Shown piece by piece: positions 1 to 10,665 of a stretch of DNA of 64,000 bases. The notes beneath the pieces are model-generated. The model was given only the letters and a program-made list of their open reading frames with translations. It had not been told where the DNA came from and searched no databases. This DNA comes from Poecilobothrus nobilitatus (taxonomy: Eukaryota; Arthropoda; Insecta; Diptera; Dolichopodidae). The translations under genes and the position numbers were made by a program. The DNA lies in NCBI GenBank assembly GCA_947095535.1, contig OX352772.1, positions 118,693,997 to 118,757,996 on the forward strand. The letters run 5' to 3'. The first letter of the stretch is position 1. Every line of letters begins with the position of its first letter.

Positions 1-345
1 TTGCACTTTTTATCATATAGAAAATCTCTACGTGAAATACCGTTTGCTGTTATATTGATTTTTTCATCATATAACATGAAACATTTAACATCATATAACA
101 TTTCATCAATAACATGAAATTTATGTTTAATTAGATATTCTTCGAATTCTAACTCCAAGTTTATTACACCCTTTGTCATAAAATTTTTATCTGTGATGCC
201 ATTTATTTGGCAAGTTTCATTTTCTAAAATTTGTTGTTTTCTAACGTTGTTTTTAATTATAGATATATTTGCTTCAGTGTCTATCAATAGCGTCAGATAA
301 TCATTAATATTTTTTTATTCTTATTTTTATTATGTTTGTGCAGCT
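1..345 (-). pseudogene. Ty3/gypsy aspartic protease remnant
   Basis: Reverse-strand reading gives a retropepsin-like stretch. Near 262-300 the segment LLIDTEANISIIK matches the active-site block of gypsy-group proteases (normally LIDTGA), and the glycine after the catalytic Asp-Thr is replaced by Glu, so the enzyme is probably dead. About 75 residues later ANGISRRDFL resembles the conserved G(I/L)LGRDFL block that closes the protease domain. It lies directly downstream, on the same strand, of the gag relic at 366-1080, the normal gag-protease order. The window edge cuts off anything further into pol. Alternatives are few: the two motifs and the gag neighbour agree. Confidence 0.72.
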
Positions 346-365
346 TTTATTACTGTTTATGATGC

Positions 366-1080
366 TTATTTTCTTCTGTTGAATTGGTTCTGTGTATTTC
401 TTTGCATGTTGCTGGCATGCCCCGGGTTTCTTCGGCCGGGATCGTTGTAGTTTCCCTCATTATTTCTGTAACTATTATAATTATTATTGTTGTTGAAATT
501 TTTGTTGTTGTTATTGTAATTACCGTTATTGTAATTACTATTATTATTATTAAAATTATTTCTATAGTTATTATTGTTGTAGTTACGTTTGTTATTTTGG
601 AAATTATTTCTACCTCTATAATTATTAGCTATAATTAAATGCATGACATTATTTGATCGCATGTCATTCTCCATTTCAGATACTAGTTGAATTGCTTCAT
701 TAAAACTTTTAGGTTTAGACCTAATTGACCATTTAGTTTAATTATACTACTTCTATGCTTTTCACCTTGTTCTGATATTTGGGGTTCGCTTAATTGTGCT
801 ATGAGATTTTGTTTATTTTTGTGGCAAATTCGTTTATGCCTTTGTTTCCTTGTGTTATATTTGTTAGTTTAGCTTTGATTTTAGCTGAATTTTTGTTGGA
901 TTTGAAACTTGATGATATCGTTTGTTTAAACTTTTCTAACATTGTAATTTTTTCTGCTATTATTAGCCAATTTTTAACTTTGTCGGAAAATTTAGTAGCT
1001 AATATAAATTTTACTAATTTAGTTTCTTAGTTGCATCTTTTAACGCATCAGCATAAAATTCTATTAGACCAAGGGAAGTG
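366..1080 (-). pseudogene. Ty3/gypsy gag remnant with Asn-rich C-terminus
   Basis: Read on the reverse strand, 1080 to about 790 encodes a capsid-like segment including FSDKVKNWLI and INEFATKINKI, a pattern typical of gypsy-group Gag where a helical domain precedes the nucleocapsid. Frameshifts near 790 and 720 break it. The open 102-residue frame 674-366 has an extremely Asn-rich, Arg/Lys-containing tail, consistent with a zinc-finger-less nucleic-acid-binding nucleocapsid as in Drosophila gypsy-group elements. The forward-strand frame over the same AT triplets is hydrophobic and is a shadow. Assignment rests on order (gag before protease) and family-level residue patterns. No start codon can be chosen with confidence. 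Confidence 0.68.
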
Positions 1081-1082
1081 TT

Positions 1083-1560
1083 TAATTCTTAATTAAAATA
1101 AAATTTATTTTTTATATATACATTTATAAATTTTCAAATGTTATTTATAATATTTATTAAGAGAAAATAAAAATTTGATTATACATATTAGTAATTTAAT
1201 TATACATATTAGTAATTTATATCTATTAAAAATAAAATAAATTTTTTTTTTTTTTATAGTAATTATTTGTTGTTTTGCTCGTTTTGCTGCTTTTTTGTTC
1301 ACAAAGTATTTTATAGCTTCATTGGTGAACAATATGATGTGAGATATTATAACTTCTTTTAAAACCTCGTTTGTATTAAAAGTTGCTTGTTTCACTATTG
1401 TTGAACTAGACTCGGCGCAGAAGAAACCCATTTCTTATTATGTTTTATTTCGGCAATATTCTTCAAAATCTCTTGTTTGTTTTCTGCAGATTTAGTAAAT
1501 TGTAATGCTATACAGTCTTTTCAGTTCTCGACTCCTTTAAAATTTTGACCGCCTCTACTT
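1083..1560 (-). pseudogene. probable gag N-terminal or leader remnant
   Basis: The reverse strand continues to show coding-like text upstream of the gag relic: an open frame at 1431-1141 containing FTNEAIKYFVNKKAAKRAKQ, and in another frame near 1440-1530 the helical stretch KQEILKNIAEIKHNKKW. Neither gives a firm family match, but both sit exactly where the Gag N-terminus is expected and read in the same direction. The 1141 end runs into AT-rich sequence with two near-identical short repeats (ttatacatattagtaattta) around 1177-1218. I infer a broken gag N-terminal region. A chance AT-rich frame cannot be excluded. Confidence 0.35.
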
Positions 1561-2263
1561 CGGTGTTCCTTCAATTATTTAAACTGCGAGAAAGGATATC
1601 GCATAGCACCTGGCAATTCTGTCAAATTTTCCGTATTAGTGGCACGGCATACCAAAATATATGTGATAAAACATATCTTATATTTAGCGAATGCTCGCAA
1701 TAAATTCAAGACAAAAACTAAAATATAATAATGGTTCTGAGATTTTCCTTATTAGGAATTATAACTCCCTGCATGTATTATGCTGGTATATATAATTCTT
1801 ATAATTTAAATGAAAGAACCAGTTCTGAGTTATGATTATATCTGAATTTATTTAACAAAAGTCAAGCCTTATATACTATTTGGATTTTACCAAATCCAAT
1901 ACAAATTTTATCAAAGACTTATATAGAAGAATTATAACAATTTATTGCGTTGTTACAAAGAATTTTATTTGCAATATTTTGACCTATAAATTATAATTCA
2001 TTTACAATATAATTACCATGTGTACAGATTATCAACCAAAATATTATTATGGAAAATACATCATTTTCATGCAATCGGATTACTTATTTAAAAATATAGT
2101 AGAAAAATTGTAACCCGATCATCTTTATTTATTTTCATTCAATATTCATAATAAACAAGTGAATGTAATTGTTATTGTATAATACAAACAGATGTTAGCA
2201 ATTGAAAATTATGACCACACAAAATGTTAGGTCAGAATTATTGTCATTAGATAATAATTATAC
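1561..2263. other. AT-rich gap, possible decayed LTR
   Basis: No gene seen. On the reverse strand a purine run followed by AGTTATAATT near 1765-1750 resembles the junction between a polypurine tract and a gypsy LTR (errantivirus LTRs commonly begin AGTTA). This would fit a decayed LTR upstream of the gag relic, but no second LTR is available for comparison, so this is only a suggestion. Confidence 0.25.
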
Positions 2264-4015
2264 CCGTATGAACTATGTTCAAGGGTATAATAAATTTGCC
2301 ATTACGTTTGTGACACCTTAAAGGAGTCGAGCTAGATATAGTGTCAAAGGTATGGATCGGCTCAGAATCGAATTCTGAGTCGATTAAGCCATGTATGTCC
2401 GTCCGTCCGCACGATAACTCAAAAAATAAAGGAGCTAGGACACTGAAATTTTTTTTACGTCACTTTTGCAAAATTGTTAGTTTTGATATTTAAATCCAAC
2501 ATTTTCGGTCGGCGGGTTCGAGTAGCTGCCATACAACTTCTATGTTTTTATAAAAATAACTCAGAATCTATTCAAGCTAGGTTTCTGAAATTTTGCAAAT
2601 GATGATCAAGTTTTATGGTAACAACTTCTGTAAAATTTGGTTGTGGTGGTGCAGCGGGTTCGGGTAGCTGCCATACAACTTCTCCGTTCAAATGAGAATA
2701 AGTCAGTGTTTATTGAAGCTAGGAATCTGAAATTTAGTAAAGAGGTGTCGAGTTACATGTCAACAACTTTTGTAAAATTTGGTTGGTCTAGAGCAGCCGG
2801 CTCAGGCTTCTTGCACCTCTTGGAACTTAATGAAGCTAGGCGTCTCAATTCTTGCAAATGATGCTCAAGTTTTATGGCAACAACTTTTGCAAAATTTGGT
2901 TGTGGTGGTGCGGCGGGTTCGGGTAGCTGCCATACAACTTAACCGTTTAAATGAGAATAACTCAGTGTCTATTAAAGCTAGGAGCCTGAAATTTAGTAAA
3001 GAGTTGTCGAGTTACATATCAACAACTTTTGTAATATTTGGTTGGTCTAGAGCAGCCGGTTCAGGCTTCTTGCACCTCTTGGAACTTAATGAAGCTAGGC
3101 GTCTGAAATCGTGCAAATGATGATCAAGTTTTATGGCAACAACTTTTGCAAAATTTGGTTGAGCTGGTGCAACAGGTTCGGGTAGCTGCCATACAACTTC
3201 TCTTTTTAAATGAAAATAACTCAGTGTCCGTCCGCACGATAACTCAGAAAATAAAGGAGCTAGGAGGCTGACATTTTTTTTACGTCACTTTTACAAAATT
3301 GTTAGTTTTGCTATTTAACTCCAGCATTTTCGGCCGCCAGGTTCGAGTAGCTGCCATACAACTTCTTTCTTTAAATGGAAATAACCCAGTGTCTATTCAA
3401 TCTAGGTATCTGAAATTTTGTGAATGATGATCAAGTTTTATGGCAACAACTTTTGCAAAATTTTGTTGAGCTGGTGCAACAGGTTCGGGTAGCTGCCATA
3501 CAACTTCTCTTTTTAAATGAAAATAACTCAGTGTCCGTCCGCACGATAACTCAGAAAATAAAGGAGCTAGGAGGCTGACATTTTTTTTACGTCACTTTTG
3601 CAAAATTGTTAGTTTTGCTATTTAACTCCAGCATTTTCGGCCGCCGGGTTCGAGTAGGTGCCATACAACTTCTTTCTTTAAATGGAAATAACCCAGTGTC
3701 TATTCAATCTAGGTATCTGAAATTTTGCGAATGATGATCCAGTTTTATGGCAACAACTTCTGCAAAATTTGGTTTTGGTGGTGCGACGGATTCGGGTAGC
3801 TGCCAAACAACTTCTCTTTTTAAATGACAATAACTCAGTGTCCGTCCGCACGATAACTCAAAAAATAAAGGAGATAGGAGGCTGAAATTTTTTTTACGTC
3901 ACTTTTGCAAAATTGTTATTTTTGCTATTTAACTCCAGTATTTTCGGCCGCCGGGTTCGAGTAGCAACTGGGTTGTATGGCAACTTCTTTCTTTAAATGG
4001 AAATAACCCATTGAA
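2264..4015 (+). repeat. GTCY-type repeat expanded into tandem array (family D)
   Basis: The block opens with tatacccgtatgaac...gggtataataaa, able to fold into a short hairpin, followed by a tccgtccgtccg proto-microsatellite near 2396. This start matches that of the family A elements elsewhere in the window. Internally the phrase ggttcgrgtagctgccatac recurs nine times (near 2515, 2656, 2916, 3175, 3339, 3482, 3646, 3788, 3953), and larger units repeat, for example about 307 bp between 3175 and 3482. The short open frames at 2637-2861 and 2779-3120 are translations of the repeat and not genes. The right end is lost near 4015. Known mini-me and DINE-1 type elements of flies carry GTCY microsatellites and internal tandem repeats. 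Confidence 0.7.
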
Positions 4016-4034
4016 AATTACTACATATTTTTTA

Positions 4035-4110
4035 TTTATATGACCAGACCGGGGTTTCAACCCAAGACCCTTCGATTGAAAGGTTAGCGACTTAACCACG
4101 GCGTCGTGTG
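4035..4110 (-). repeat. tRNA-like SINE head fragment
   Basis: On the reverse strand the segment reads like a tRNA: a region resembling box A (CGTGGTTAAGTCGC), a 5-6 bp anticodon-like stem (CCTTTC...GAAGGG), and a box B-like GGGTTGAAACCCC. It is followed by AT-rich sequence and no clean acceptor stem, so a functional tRNA is unlikely. A tRNA-derived SINE fragment fits better. It abuts the left border of the 450-bp tandem duplication. Confidence 0.35.
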
Positions 4111-4960
4111 TCAGAGTTTGAACAAATCTTAACACTTAAAGGTAATTTTACAAATGACCCAATCACCAACAATTCCAATTTTGGCAACAACAACATGAAA
4201 GTTAATAAAAATAACAACACCAATGAATGTGAAATTAAAGTAAGCTCTGTAGAAGAGATAATTGAAAAAAAAACAAAGTGAAATGGATTCTGCACTCAGA
4301 TGATCGGCTAGAATAAGGAAACCTGTAGACAGATATGTACCAAATCAATCAAATGAAAACATAAATTTTTTTTTAATTAATTTAAAATAATATGAATATT
4401 TATTATGCTTTAATGGCTAGTTTATATAATGTAAATAACGGGAAAATGTTTAATTAGTATACTACCAATCTTTATAATAGAAGTAATAACAATAAAATAA
4501 AATAATAGTATTTTTTTAAGAATTTTTCCAAATTAATTATTAGCAATATAACGCCGTGAGTCAGAGTTTGAGCAAATCTTAACACCTAAAGGTAATTTTA
4601 CAAATGACCCAATCACCAACAATTCCAATTTTGGCAACAACAACATGAAAGTTAATAAAAATAACAACACCAATGAATGTGAAATTAAAGCAAGTCCTGT
4701 AAAAGAGATAATTGAAAAAAAAAAATGAAATGAATTCTGCACACAGATGATCGGCTAGAATAAGTAAACCTGTAGACAGATATGTACCAAATCAATGAAA
4801 TGAAAACATACATTTTTTTTAAATTAATTTAAAATAAAATGAATATTTATTATGCTTCAATGACTAGTTTATAAATAACGGGAAAATGTTTAATCTTTAT
4901 AATAACAATCTTTATAATAGAAGTAATAACAATAAAATAAAATAATAGTATTTTTTTTTA
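4103..4960 (+). repeat. 450-bp tandem duplication with possible copia-like coding fragment
   Basis: The sequence from about 4103 is repeated from about 4553 (offset about 450 bp) with few differences. Both copies read forward as ILTPKGNFTNDPITNNSNFG, then an Asn/Lys-rich stretch, then in another frame SARI(R/S)KPVDRYVPNQ. The last motif resembles the R-R-S-x-R-x-x-K-P spacer between integrase and reverse transcriptase in copia-type polyproteins. That assignment is an inference from one short motif. The repeat itself is certain. The trailing part of both copies contains a shared ataacgggaaaatgtttaat block (4436 and 4874). Reverse-strand frames here are shadows. Confidence 0.55.
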
Positions 4961-6065
4961 AGAATTTTACCAAATTAATTATTAACAATATCAACATAAT
5001 CATAATCAACAACATAAACAAAAAAATAATTATAATATTATTTTCCTTCTTAGGTAATATAATAGTAGATTTATTAATTTTATTGCAATATATTGAATGA
5101 CTACTTAATTTTTTATTTGATGGAAAATGATAAAGACATCTATCATAAAAATATTTTTTTTTCTTATTTTTGCTACTATCAACTGAAAGTAATCTCGACA
5201 TATTTTTTATAAAACGTAATGGTATTAAATATTCTTATCACTTTCGATGTGGTTTTCATAATGTGTATTGAATTTTTCTTTTTTTATCATAAATATTTTG
5301 TATTAATAAAAGATTAAGGTGTTTTTCTTTTTTTTACTTTTGTAAGATAAAATGGTAATATTTTAAATTTGTTAATTTCGATAATCTCCAAATCAACAAT
5401 GTTAACAGAAGTTGAATTTATTTTCTTAAACTTCGGAATATCACTTACTAAAACCGGAAAGTTAACACTTTTAAATTTTATTACTTCACTATAATGTTGG
5501 TAACTCGATACTCGATCAGAATGAAGTAGGTTCGGATACAGTAAAGCCATTATACTCCATGCAAAACATGTATTATGATTATTTTTTATATTAACGCATG
5601 CTTTTCTTCTTTTGATTGTAGGTAAATCTATGTAAGATGATGCTGCAACAAAGATGAAAATGTATTAACATTTCTAACTAAATTAATTGTAGATGATAAA
5701 ACCCAACCACTACCCTTTTCTGGAAAGTCATCAAATTTTGTCATTATTTGTTCGATTATTTTGTCATACTGTTATTGCCATTCTTAATACAATTAGGTTT
5801 TCCCTGTTATTGTCCATTCTTAATACAATTAGGCTTTCAGTATTCAAATATTTTAAATCATAATCTGCTTCTTCATCGCCATTTGTATATACATTCTTGG
5901 TAATCCAAACTCTCCAGAAAATATCATTTGCATAATATTTCATCAATCTTTTTTGATACAATATCTTTGCACTTTATCAAAAATACTTTAGGATCTGTGT
6001 CGCTAATATTAGATATAATACCTGTTTGTATTCTATTTTGAAAAGCCGATGATAAATTTTTCTAT
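4885..6065 (-). pseudogene. N-terminal remnant of a Polinton/virus-type family B DNA polymerase
   Basis: Reading leftwards from 6065, broken frames give blocks in an order I know from large insect Polinton-like polymerase proteins: a region with GSGWVLSS and NLVRNVN (near 5740-5680), CFAWSIMALLYPN with HSDRVSSYQHYS (5580-5480), NFPVLVSDIPKFKKINSTSVNI (5460-5400), NLLLIQNIYDKK (near 5315-5280), and a C2H2-like KKYFYDRCLYHF...HSIYC followed by an acidic/basic linker (5180-5040). In intact relatives this N-terminal region precedes the exonuclease and palm domains. None of these follow here, where the frame dissolves near 4960. Stops and frameshifts are numerous. A 35-bp tandem duplication disrupts it near 5770-5840. 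It differs from the polymerase at 23.98-28.9 kb, so a second lineage is represented. Confidence 0.68.
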
Positions 6066-6668
6066 TCTAGTTTCTAATTATCTACACATAGCAATTTTCT
6101 TTTTATTTTTATCGACTCTAAATGCGCTATTACAGTTGTTATCACGATTTAACACCACTTTTAGAATTTTTATTTTCTTCTAATAACTGTTCTAAAAATA
6201 TTAAATCTTTTAAAAGTAAAATCATATAAGATTTTACTTCGTTTGCACTACCATTGTTTTCATATTATTAGAAAATTTAATATGCTTTCTTAAAATATAT
6301 TTAGATATATCTTACATGGTTTTATTCCTTACACGACTTTGTTATACTGAAATAATATTTTTATCAAAATATTTATTTTAATATAATTTCTTTATATTAA
6401 AATAATATTATATTTATTTTAATATATTTTAATTTATTTCAGTATAACAAAGAAATAATACTTTACTTTGTTATACTGAAATAATATTTTTATCAAACCA
6501 AAATGAAAATTTCTATTTAATTCCAATACAAAGTTATGAATTTTAATAGAAATTTGATTAAATTTGAAATAATTTAATTTCTGTTTAATTCGAATATAGA
6601 GTGTTTAAGTATGTAAAGTTGAAACAGAAATTTAGAAAAGATCAATGAATCTGAAAAATCTATAAAGT
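6066..6668. other. AT-rich gap with small inverted/direct repeat
   Basis: No gene seen. The phrase ctttgttatactgaaataat occurs at 6337 and again at 6463 in the same orientation, and its reverse complement (ttatttcagtataacaaag) lies between them at about 6433-6452. The block 6337-6452 could therefore fold into a long hairpin and may be a decayed MITE. Confidence 0.45.
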
Positions 6669-6878
6669 TTTTTTTTTTTTTTTTTGTTTTAATGCATTTC
6701 TCTGTCACTTAAATGTAGACAGGAAATTACACAGCCTTTCCTATTTAGACGTGGCTCTAAATGTCGTAAGAGGGAATAACTCTTACAATGTGTGTGGGAT
6801 TCAAACCCACATTCCCTCGGTGTTTACAGCGTATTTTATACACTCTTACCCACTACGCCACCAAGGCCCCATCGATAA
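6669..6878 (-). mobile_element. tRNA-derived SINE with A-tail
   Basis: On the reverse strand this starts at about 6875 with GGCCTTGGTGGCGTAGTGGG, a good RNA polymerase III box A, and has box B GGGTTTGAATCCC about 50 nt downstream. A non-tRNA body follows and the element ends in a run of about 19 A before 6669. Flanks CTTATCGAT (5' side) and CTTTATAGAT (3' side) look like a degenerate target-site duplication. The tRNA-like part cannot fold a normal anticodon stem, so it is a SINE head and not a tRNA gene. Promoter boxes, tail and flanking repeat together make this the clearest short element here. Confidence 0.72.
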
Positions 6879-6905
6879 GGTTTGAAATAAAAATATATTA
6901 AATAA

Positions 6906-7688
6906 TTAATAAATGGGAGTCCACCTAAATTCCCAAAAAAAAAATCCCAATGATACAAAATCCCAAATCCAAAAAAAAAAAAATTCCAAGAAAAATAATC
7001 CCAAATTTCAAAATTCCAAATTAAAAAATCCCAAATTTTAAAATCCCAATTTTTAGTTAGTTATAAAATCAAGGTTATATCTTTCAAGTTTTTATCTTGC
7101 ATTACAAAAAGCCACTATTAAAAAAATATTTTATTTTTAATACTTTTGTATAAAGTAGGTATGCCGTACCCGTATTGGAGTATTCCACTATTGGAAGTTC
7201 TTTATTATTGAAAATATATATTAATATAAAAAAATATCTAGGAGGAATTTTATGGTTGGTTACAAAATCTGGATTGTACGTCTTTTACGGAATATTTATA
7301 TATATCTATATGTGAGATTCTGAGTTAAGAGAGATTTTAAAATCAGGGTTTCAATAATTTGTTTAGCGGGGGTTTGGGGGCGGCAGCCCCCACTATTTCA
7401 AGTTCATTGTTGTTGAAATATGTATATAGAAAAAATAATTAAAATGGATATTAGACTTGGTTACAAAATAAGAGTTATACGTCGTTTTGCAGAATATTTG
7501 TATATTATGTATATTCGATATTCTGAGATTTTGTAACATTGGGATTTTTTTTTTTTGGGATGTTGTAACATTGGGATTTTGTAACTTGGTATTTTAAAAT
7601 TTGGGATATTTTTTTTTTGGGATTTTGAGCTTGAGATTTTGATTTTGGGATTTTGACTTTGGGATTTCGGACCCAACCCTTAATAAAT
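6906..7688. mobile_element. foldback-type element with 9-bp target-site duplication
   Basis: A perfect direct repeat TTAATAAAT lies at 6906-6914 and 7680-7688. Between them the element begins GGGAGTCCACC and ends GGACCCAACCC, whose reverse complement begins GGGTTGGGTCC. Both ends run inward as arrays of a degenerate AAATCCCAA-type minisatellite (6930-7070 forward, 7530-7675 as reverse complement), making long inverted arms. The middle (7080-7530) holds two diverged copies of a segment with ggttacaaaat and gaatatttrtatat, and a short GC patch near 7365-7395. Long repeat-built inverted arms and a 9-bp duplication are features of foldback (FB-like) elements of flies. No transposase is present, so it is non-autonomous. 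Confidence 0.75.
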
Positions 7689-7797
7689 CAATAGATCAGG
7701 GAATCTGAAAATCTAAAATGATATTAAGAATTTGAAATAAAGCGGGGAATCTGAAATTCAAGAAAGTATAAAATAAAAAGATATTAAAACATAATTT

Positions 7798-8350
7798 TTA
7801 CACATTTTTTTTTTTATTGATAAAATTATTAATTATTGAATTTATGCAAGTTTCTTGCAAGAGGCGATATTTCAATTTCCTATCGCTTATCTTGTACAAA
7901 TTTACGTGCTTATTCACTTCAAATATTTCGTCTTCTGATAAAAGCTCTGCCATATATGCTGGTAGAAAGCATATGGCATTCTCAAACTCCAGCATAATTC
8001 TTATTCCACACTGTGTTTTGATTTTGATTTTGCTAATTTTAATGATATGGTAATACTTTCCCTGGTACTACCTGGTACTACCCCACTAACCGGTAAGCTC
8101 TTTTTAAAATTAGTCCTTTTTTGCACCTTCTTATTAAATTTATTTAACAGGAATGAAATAATTCTGTTCGCCTTTCTTTTGTATCCACTTGGCCGAGGTT
8201 GATTGTATCCAATTCCACTCGGCACAGCTTGTTTGTAGTATGATAGACGAATTTGGAGTCCTCAATAATGTGCACATCTTCTAAATCAATTGTTGTATTA
8301 ATGTTCACTTTTAATTTAAAATTTGATGTTAATACATTTTGTAAATACAC
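7798..8350 (-). pseudogene. unidentified broken coding remnant
   Basis: Three overlapping reverse-strand open frames (8350-8144, 8225-8001, 7995-7798) look coding-like. They include NTTIDLEDVHIIEDSKFVY, a basic stretch SGYKRKANRIISFLLNKF, and AYMAELLSEDEIFEVNKHV followed by a helical C-terminus. They read in one direction with overlaps that suggest one protein broken by frameshifts. I do not recognise the family. A retroelement or Polinton accessory protein is possible given the surroundings. A simple low-complexity artefact is less likely because the amino-acid make-up is mixed. Confidence 0.35.
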
Positions 8351-8876
8351 TTTTATATAAAATTATCTATTAAAATGTAATAAATTCTTTATCTAAACAA
8401 TATGTTCGCCTTGTATTCAAATTTTTAGACATCGTTAAAAAGTCTTTTTTTATTAGCTCTTTCAATCGATAACTCATTCTCTTATCTTATCTCTCTAATC
8501 TTATCTTATCAGTACTAATATATTTACCATATATCACCCATACTTCTTATCTAAACCGGACGTGAAGTTATTTCCAGGTCTACAACCAGCCTAGCACCAA
8601 TATATATACCGCCTCTGACTCATACTTCCTATCTAAACCGGATGTGACTTCCCTTTTTTTTATGACTAATTCACGACTCATTGATGACTTATACTTATAA
8701 TTGTAATGCCATTTGCTGGTCTAGAATCTGAATAGATATACTACTGCGAGAGGTGATATAATTTAACTGTCGAAAAGAAGACGGGTAAATTATTTATTAG
8801 CGTCAGTAATTGGTTTATTAGTGTCAGTAATTGGTATTTCATCACTCTATGTGAAATGCGTTTTCAAGATTGAGCA
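8351..8876. other. gap with 74-bp tandem repeat
   Basis: No gene seen. The phrase catacttcytatctaaaccgg followed by a-or-g-tgtga occurs near 8549 and 8623, with similar preceding text, giving two copies of a roughly 74-bp unit. A second short repeat (ttattagygtcagtaattgg) is at 8793 and 8816. This may be the decayed 5' region of the gypsy element that follows. Confidence 0.4.
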
Positions 8877-10665
8877 AAATCTCTGATAGAGGTTTTGATA
8901 AGCTTATAATGGCTGTATTATCAGCATATCCACAGTTGATTATCAACAAACACCCAATACTTACAATTAAAGTATTATTCGTACCCATGGCAGGAGAGAA
9001 TAAATTCACTAAAATAGACCTCTCTAATGCATATTTGCAAATTGAAGTTCACCCGGACGATCAAGAAATACTTGTTATAAATACACATAAAGTGTTATTC
9101 TAACCAAGCCGTCTAATGAATCGGGGTAGCTTCTGCACCAACTATTTGGCAAAAAAATCGAGGAAGGTTTGCAACACATCGAGGGTGTATCAGAGTTCTT
9201 TGACGATATCAAAACTACTGCTCCGAAAGACAAATCACATTTTGACCGATTACATAAAATCTTGAAGAGGCTTAATTTTTACCACGTACGTGTCAATTAC
9301 GATAAATGTGAATTCTTATCCGATAAAATTGAATATTATGGGTATATAATCCACAAACGTGGTATACAAAAAGTAAAAAAATAGGAACTTATTATTGTAA
9401 ATTTTTTAAAGACTTAAGGAGAAAACTACAACCAATAAATAATTTGTTAAAAAAAGGCGTAGAATTTTGTTGGAACGATCACAGTGTTAATTGCATTTTC
9501 AAATAAAAAAATTAGATGTTATCGGATAGCTGTATGTTATAATGTATAACCTATACTTGGATCCAAAAGACCTGTATGTATCACTATCATCCGTTTAAAG
9601 GAAATACTCGCAAATTGATCGAGAAGCGTATGCTATAATTTTAGGCATTCGTACGTATATGCCTTGTTCACATTAATTACGAACAACAAGACATTTTCAC
9701 AGACTTTTTCCCCAAATAAACAATTACCAATTCTATCTGCAAATAGATGCAGCATTGTATTTAGCATCATTTACTTATGATATTAAATATCGCACTTCAA
9801 AACAACACGGAAATGCAGATGGGTTGTCAAGACTGCCTTGTAGCGATACTACCACTAAAATTGAAGAAAGCGACATTATTGATCTGAATTATATTGAGAC
9901 ACTACTAGTTACGGCGGAAGAGATCGGGGGTGTAACATTAAAAAACAAATCAGTAAAAGCTTTAATAGAAGGACTTTGTTCAGGACGTAAAATAGATACA
10001 TCCGTCAGATTTAATATTGAACAAAATAATTTTAGCCTGCAAAGTTGCATTATGCACGGAATGAGAGTTTACATGCCGGAAAATTACAGAGAACTACACA
10101 TAAGGAAATTATCCAGAATGTCGCAACACGAAATTGCACAGAATATCAAAATATTTAATTTAATTAACAGAAACTAATTCATTCTTGAGAAGACTCAAAA
10201 GAACCATTCCGAAGAATACTTATAGATTAGGTAGGACCATATTTAAGTATTTGCGCTTATTGGTCGGTGTTAGTGGAAGCCAATTTACCTCTTTGAAACT
10301 TTTTTAAAATGAATGGTCTAGTTGCCAAGAAAACGGTAAAATACTAATATAGAAAAACAATTCACCCCGCAACAGAAAAATCACCAGTGATGTTAGTTTT
10401 TAACAGAAAGTGTGTTCACCTCAAGTGAAGTCAATTGATTTTGCCTAGTGTATCTGAAAACTCTTCAAAATACAAGCCACAAATAGCATGTCAATACGAA
10501 ATAAATGACAAGGTAGCTGTAGATATTCAGTTGCATGACTGATAAAAAAGGGAATATGGCAGCATCATAGACCGCGCAGGTGATCTTAATTACCTCATCA
10601 ATTTAAATGACGGCAGACTTAACAAAACGCATGTTAACCAAATCCGTAGCGTACGATTAACGTGT
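8877..10665 (+). pseudogene. Ty3/gypsy pol remnant (RT, RNase H, integrase)
   Basis: Forward blocks follow normal gypsy pol order. RT: FTKIDLSNAYLQIEVHPDDQ (9000-9070, motif A with the catalytic Asp), then in a new frame GVSEFFDDIK (9184-9213, an F-x-D-D form of the catalytic motif) and CEFLSDKIEYYGYII (9309-9355). The connection to RNase H follows in several frames: FKDLRRKLQPINNLL near 9400-9440 and SRSVCYNF-type text near 9620. Then comes YDIKYRTSKQHGNADGLSRL (9776-9835), the conserved RNase H/integrase border. Integrase C-terminal text DLNYLINLNDGRLNKTHVNQ ends near 10650. The integrase zinc finger and core are largely deleted or unreadable between 10180 and 10500. At least eight frame breaks make it inactive. 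Confidence 0.85.

Noticed and set aside
384..638. Hydrophobic forward frame that could pass for a membrane protein
   Set aside because: It is the complement of the Asn-rich gag tail on the reverse strand.
2300..4015. CRISPR-like array from the regularly spaced repeats
   Set aside because: Units are long, diverged and contain no unique spacers. It is a eukaryotic tandem repeat.
6790..6870. Functional tRNA gene
   Set aside because: Box A and box B are present, but no proper anticodon or acceptor stem forms and an A-tailed body follows, so it is a SINE.
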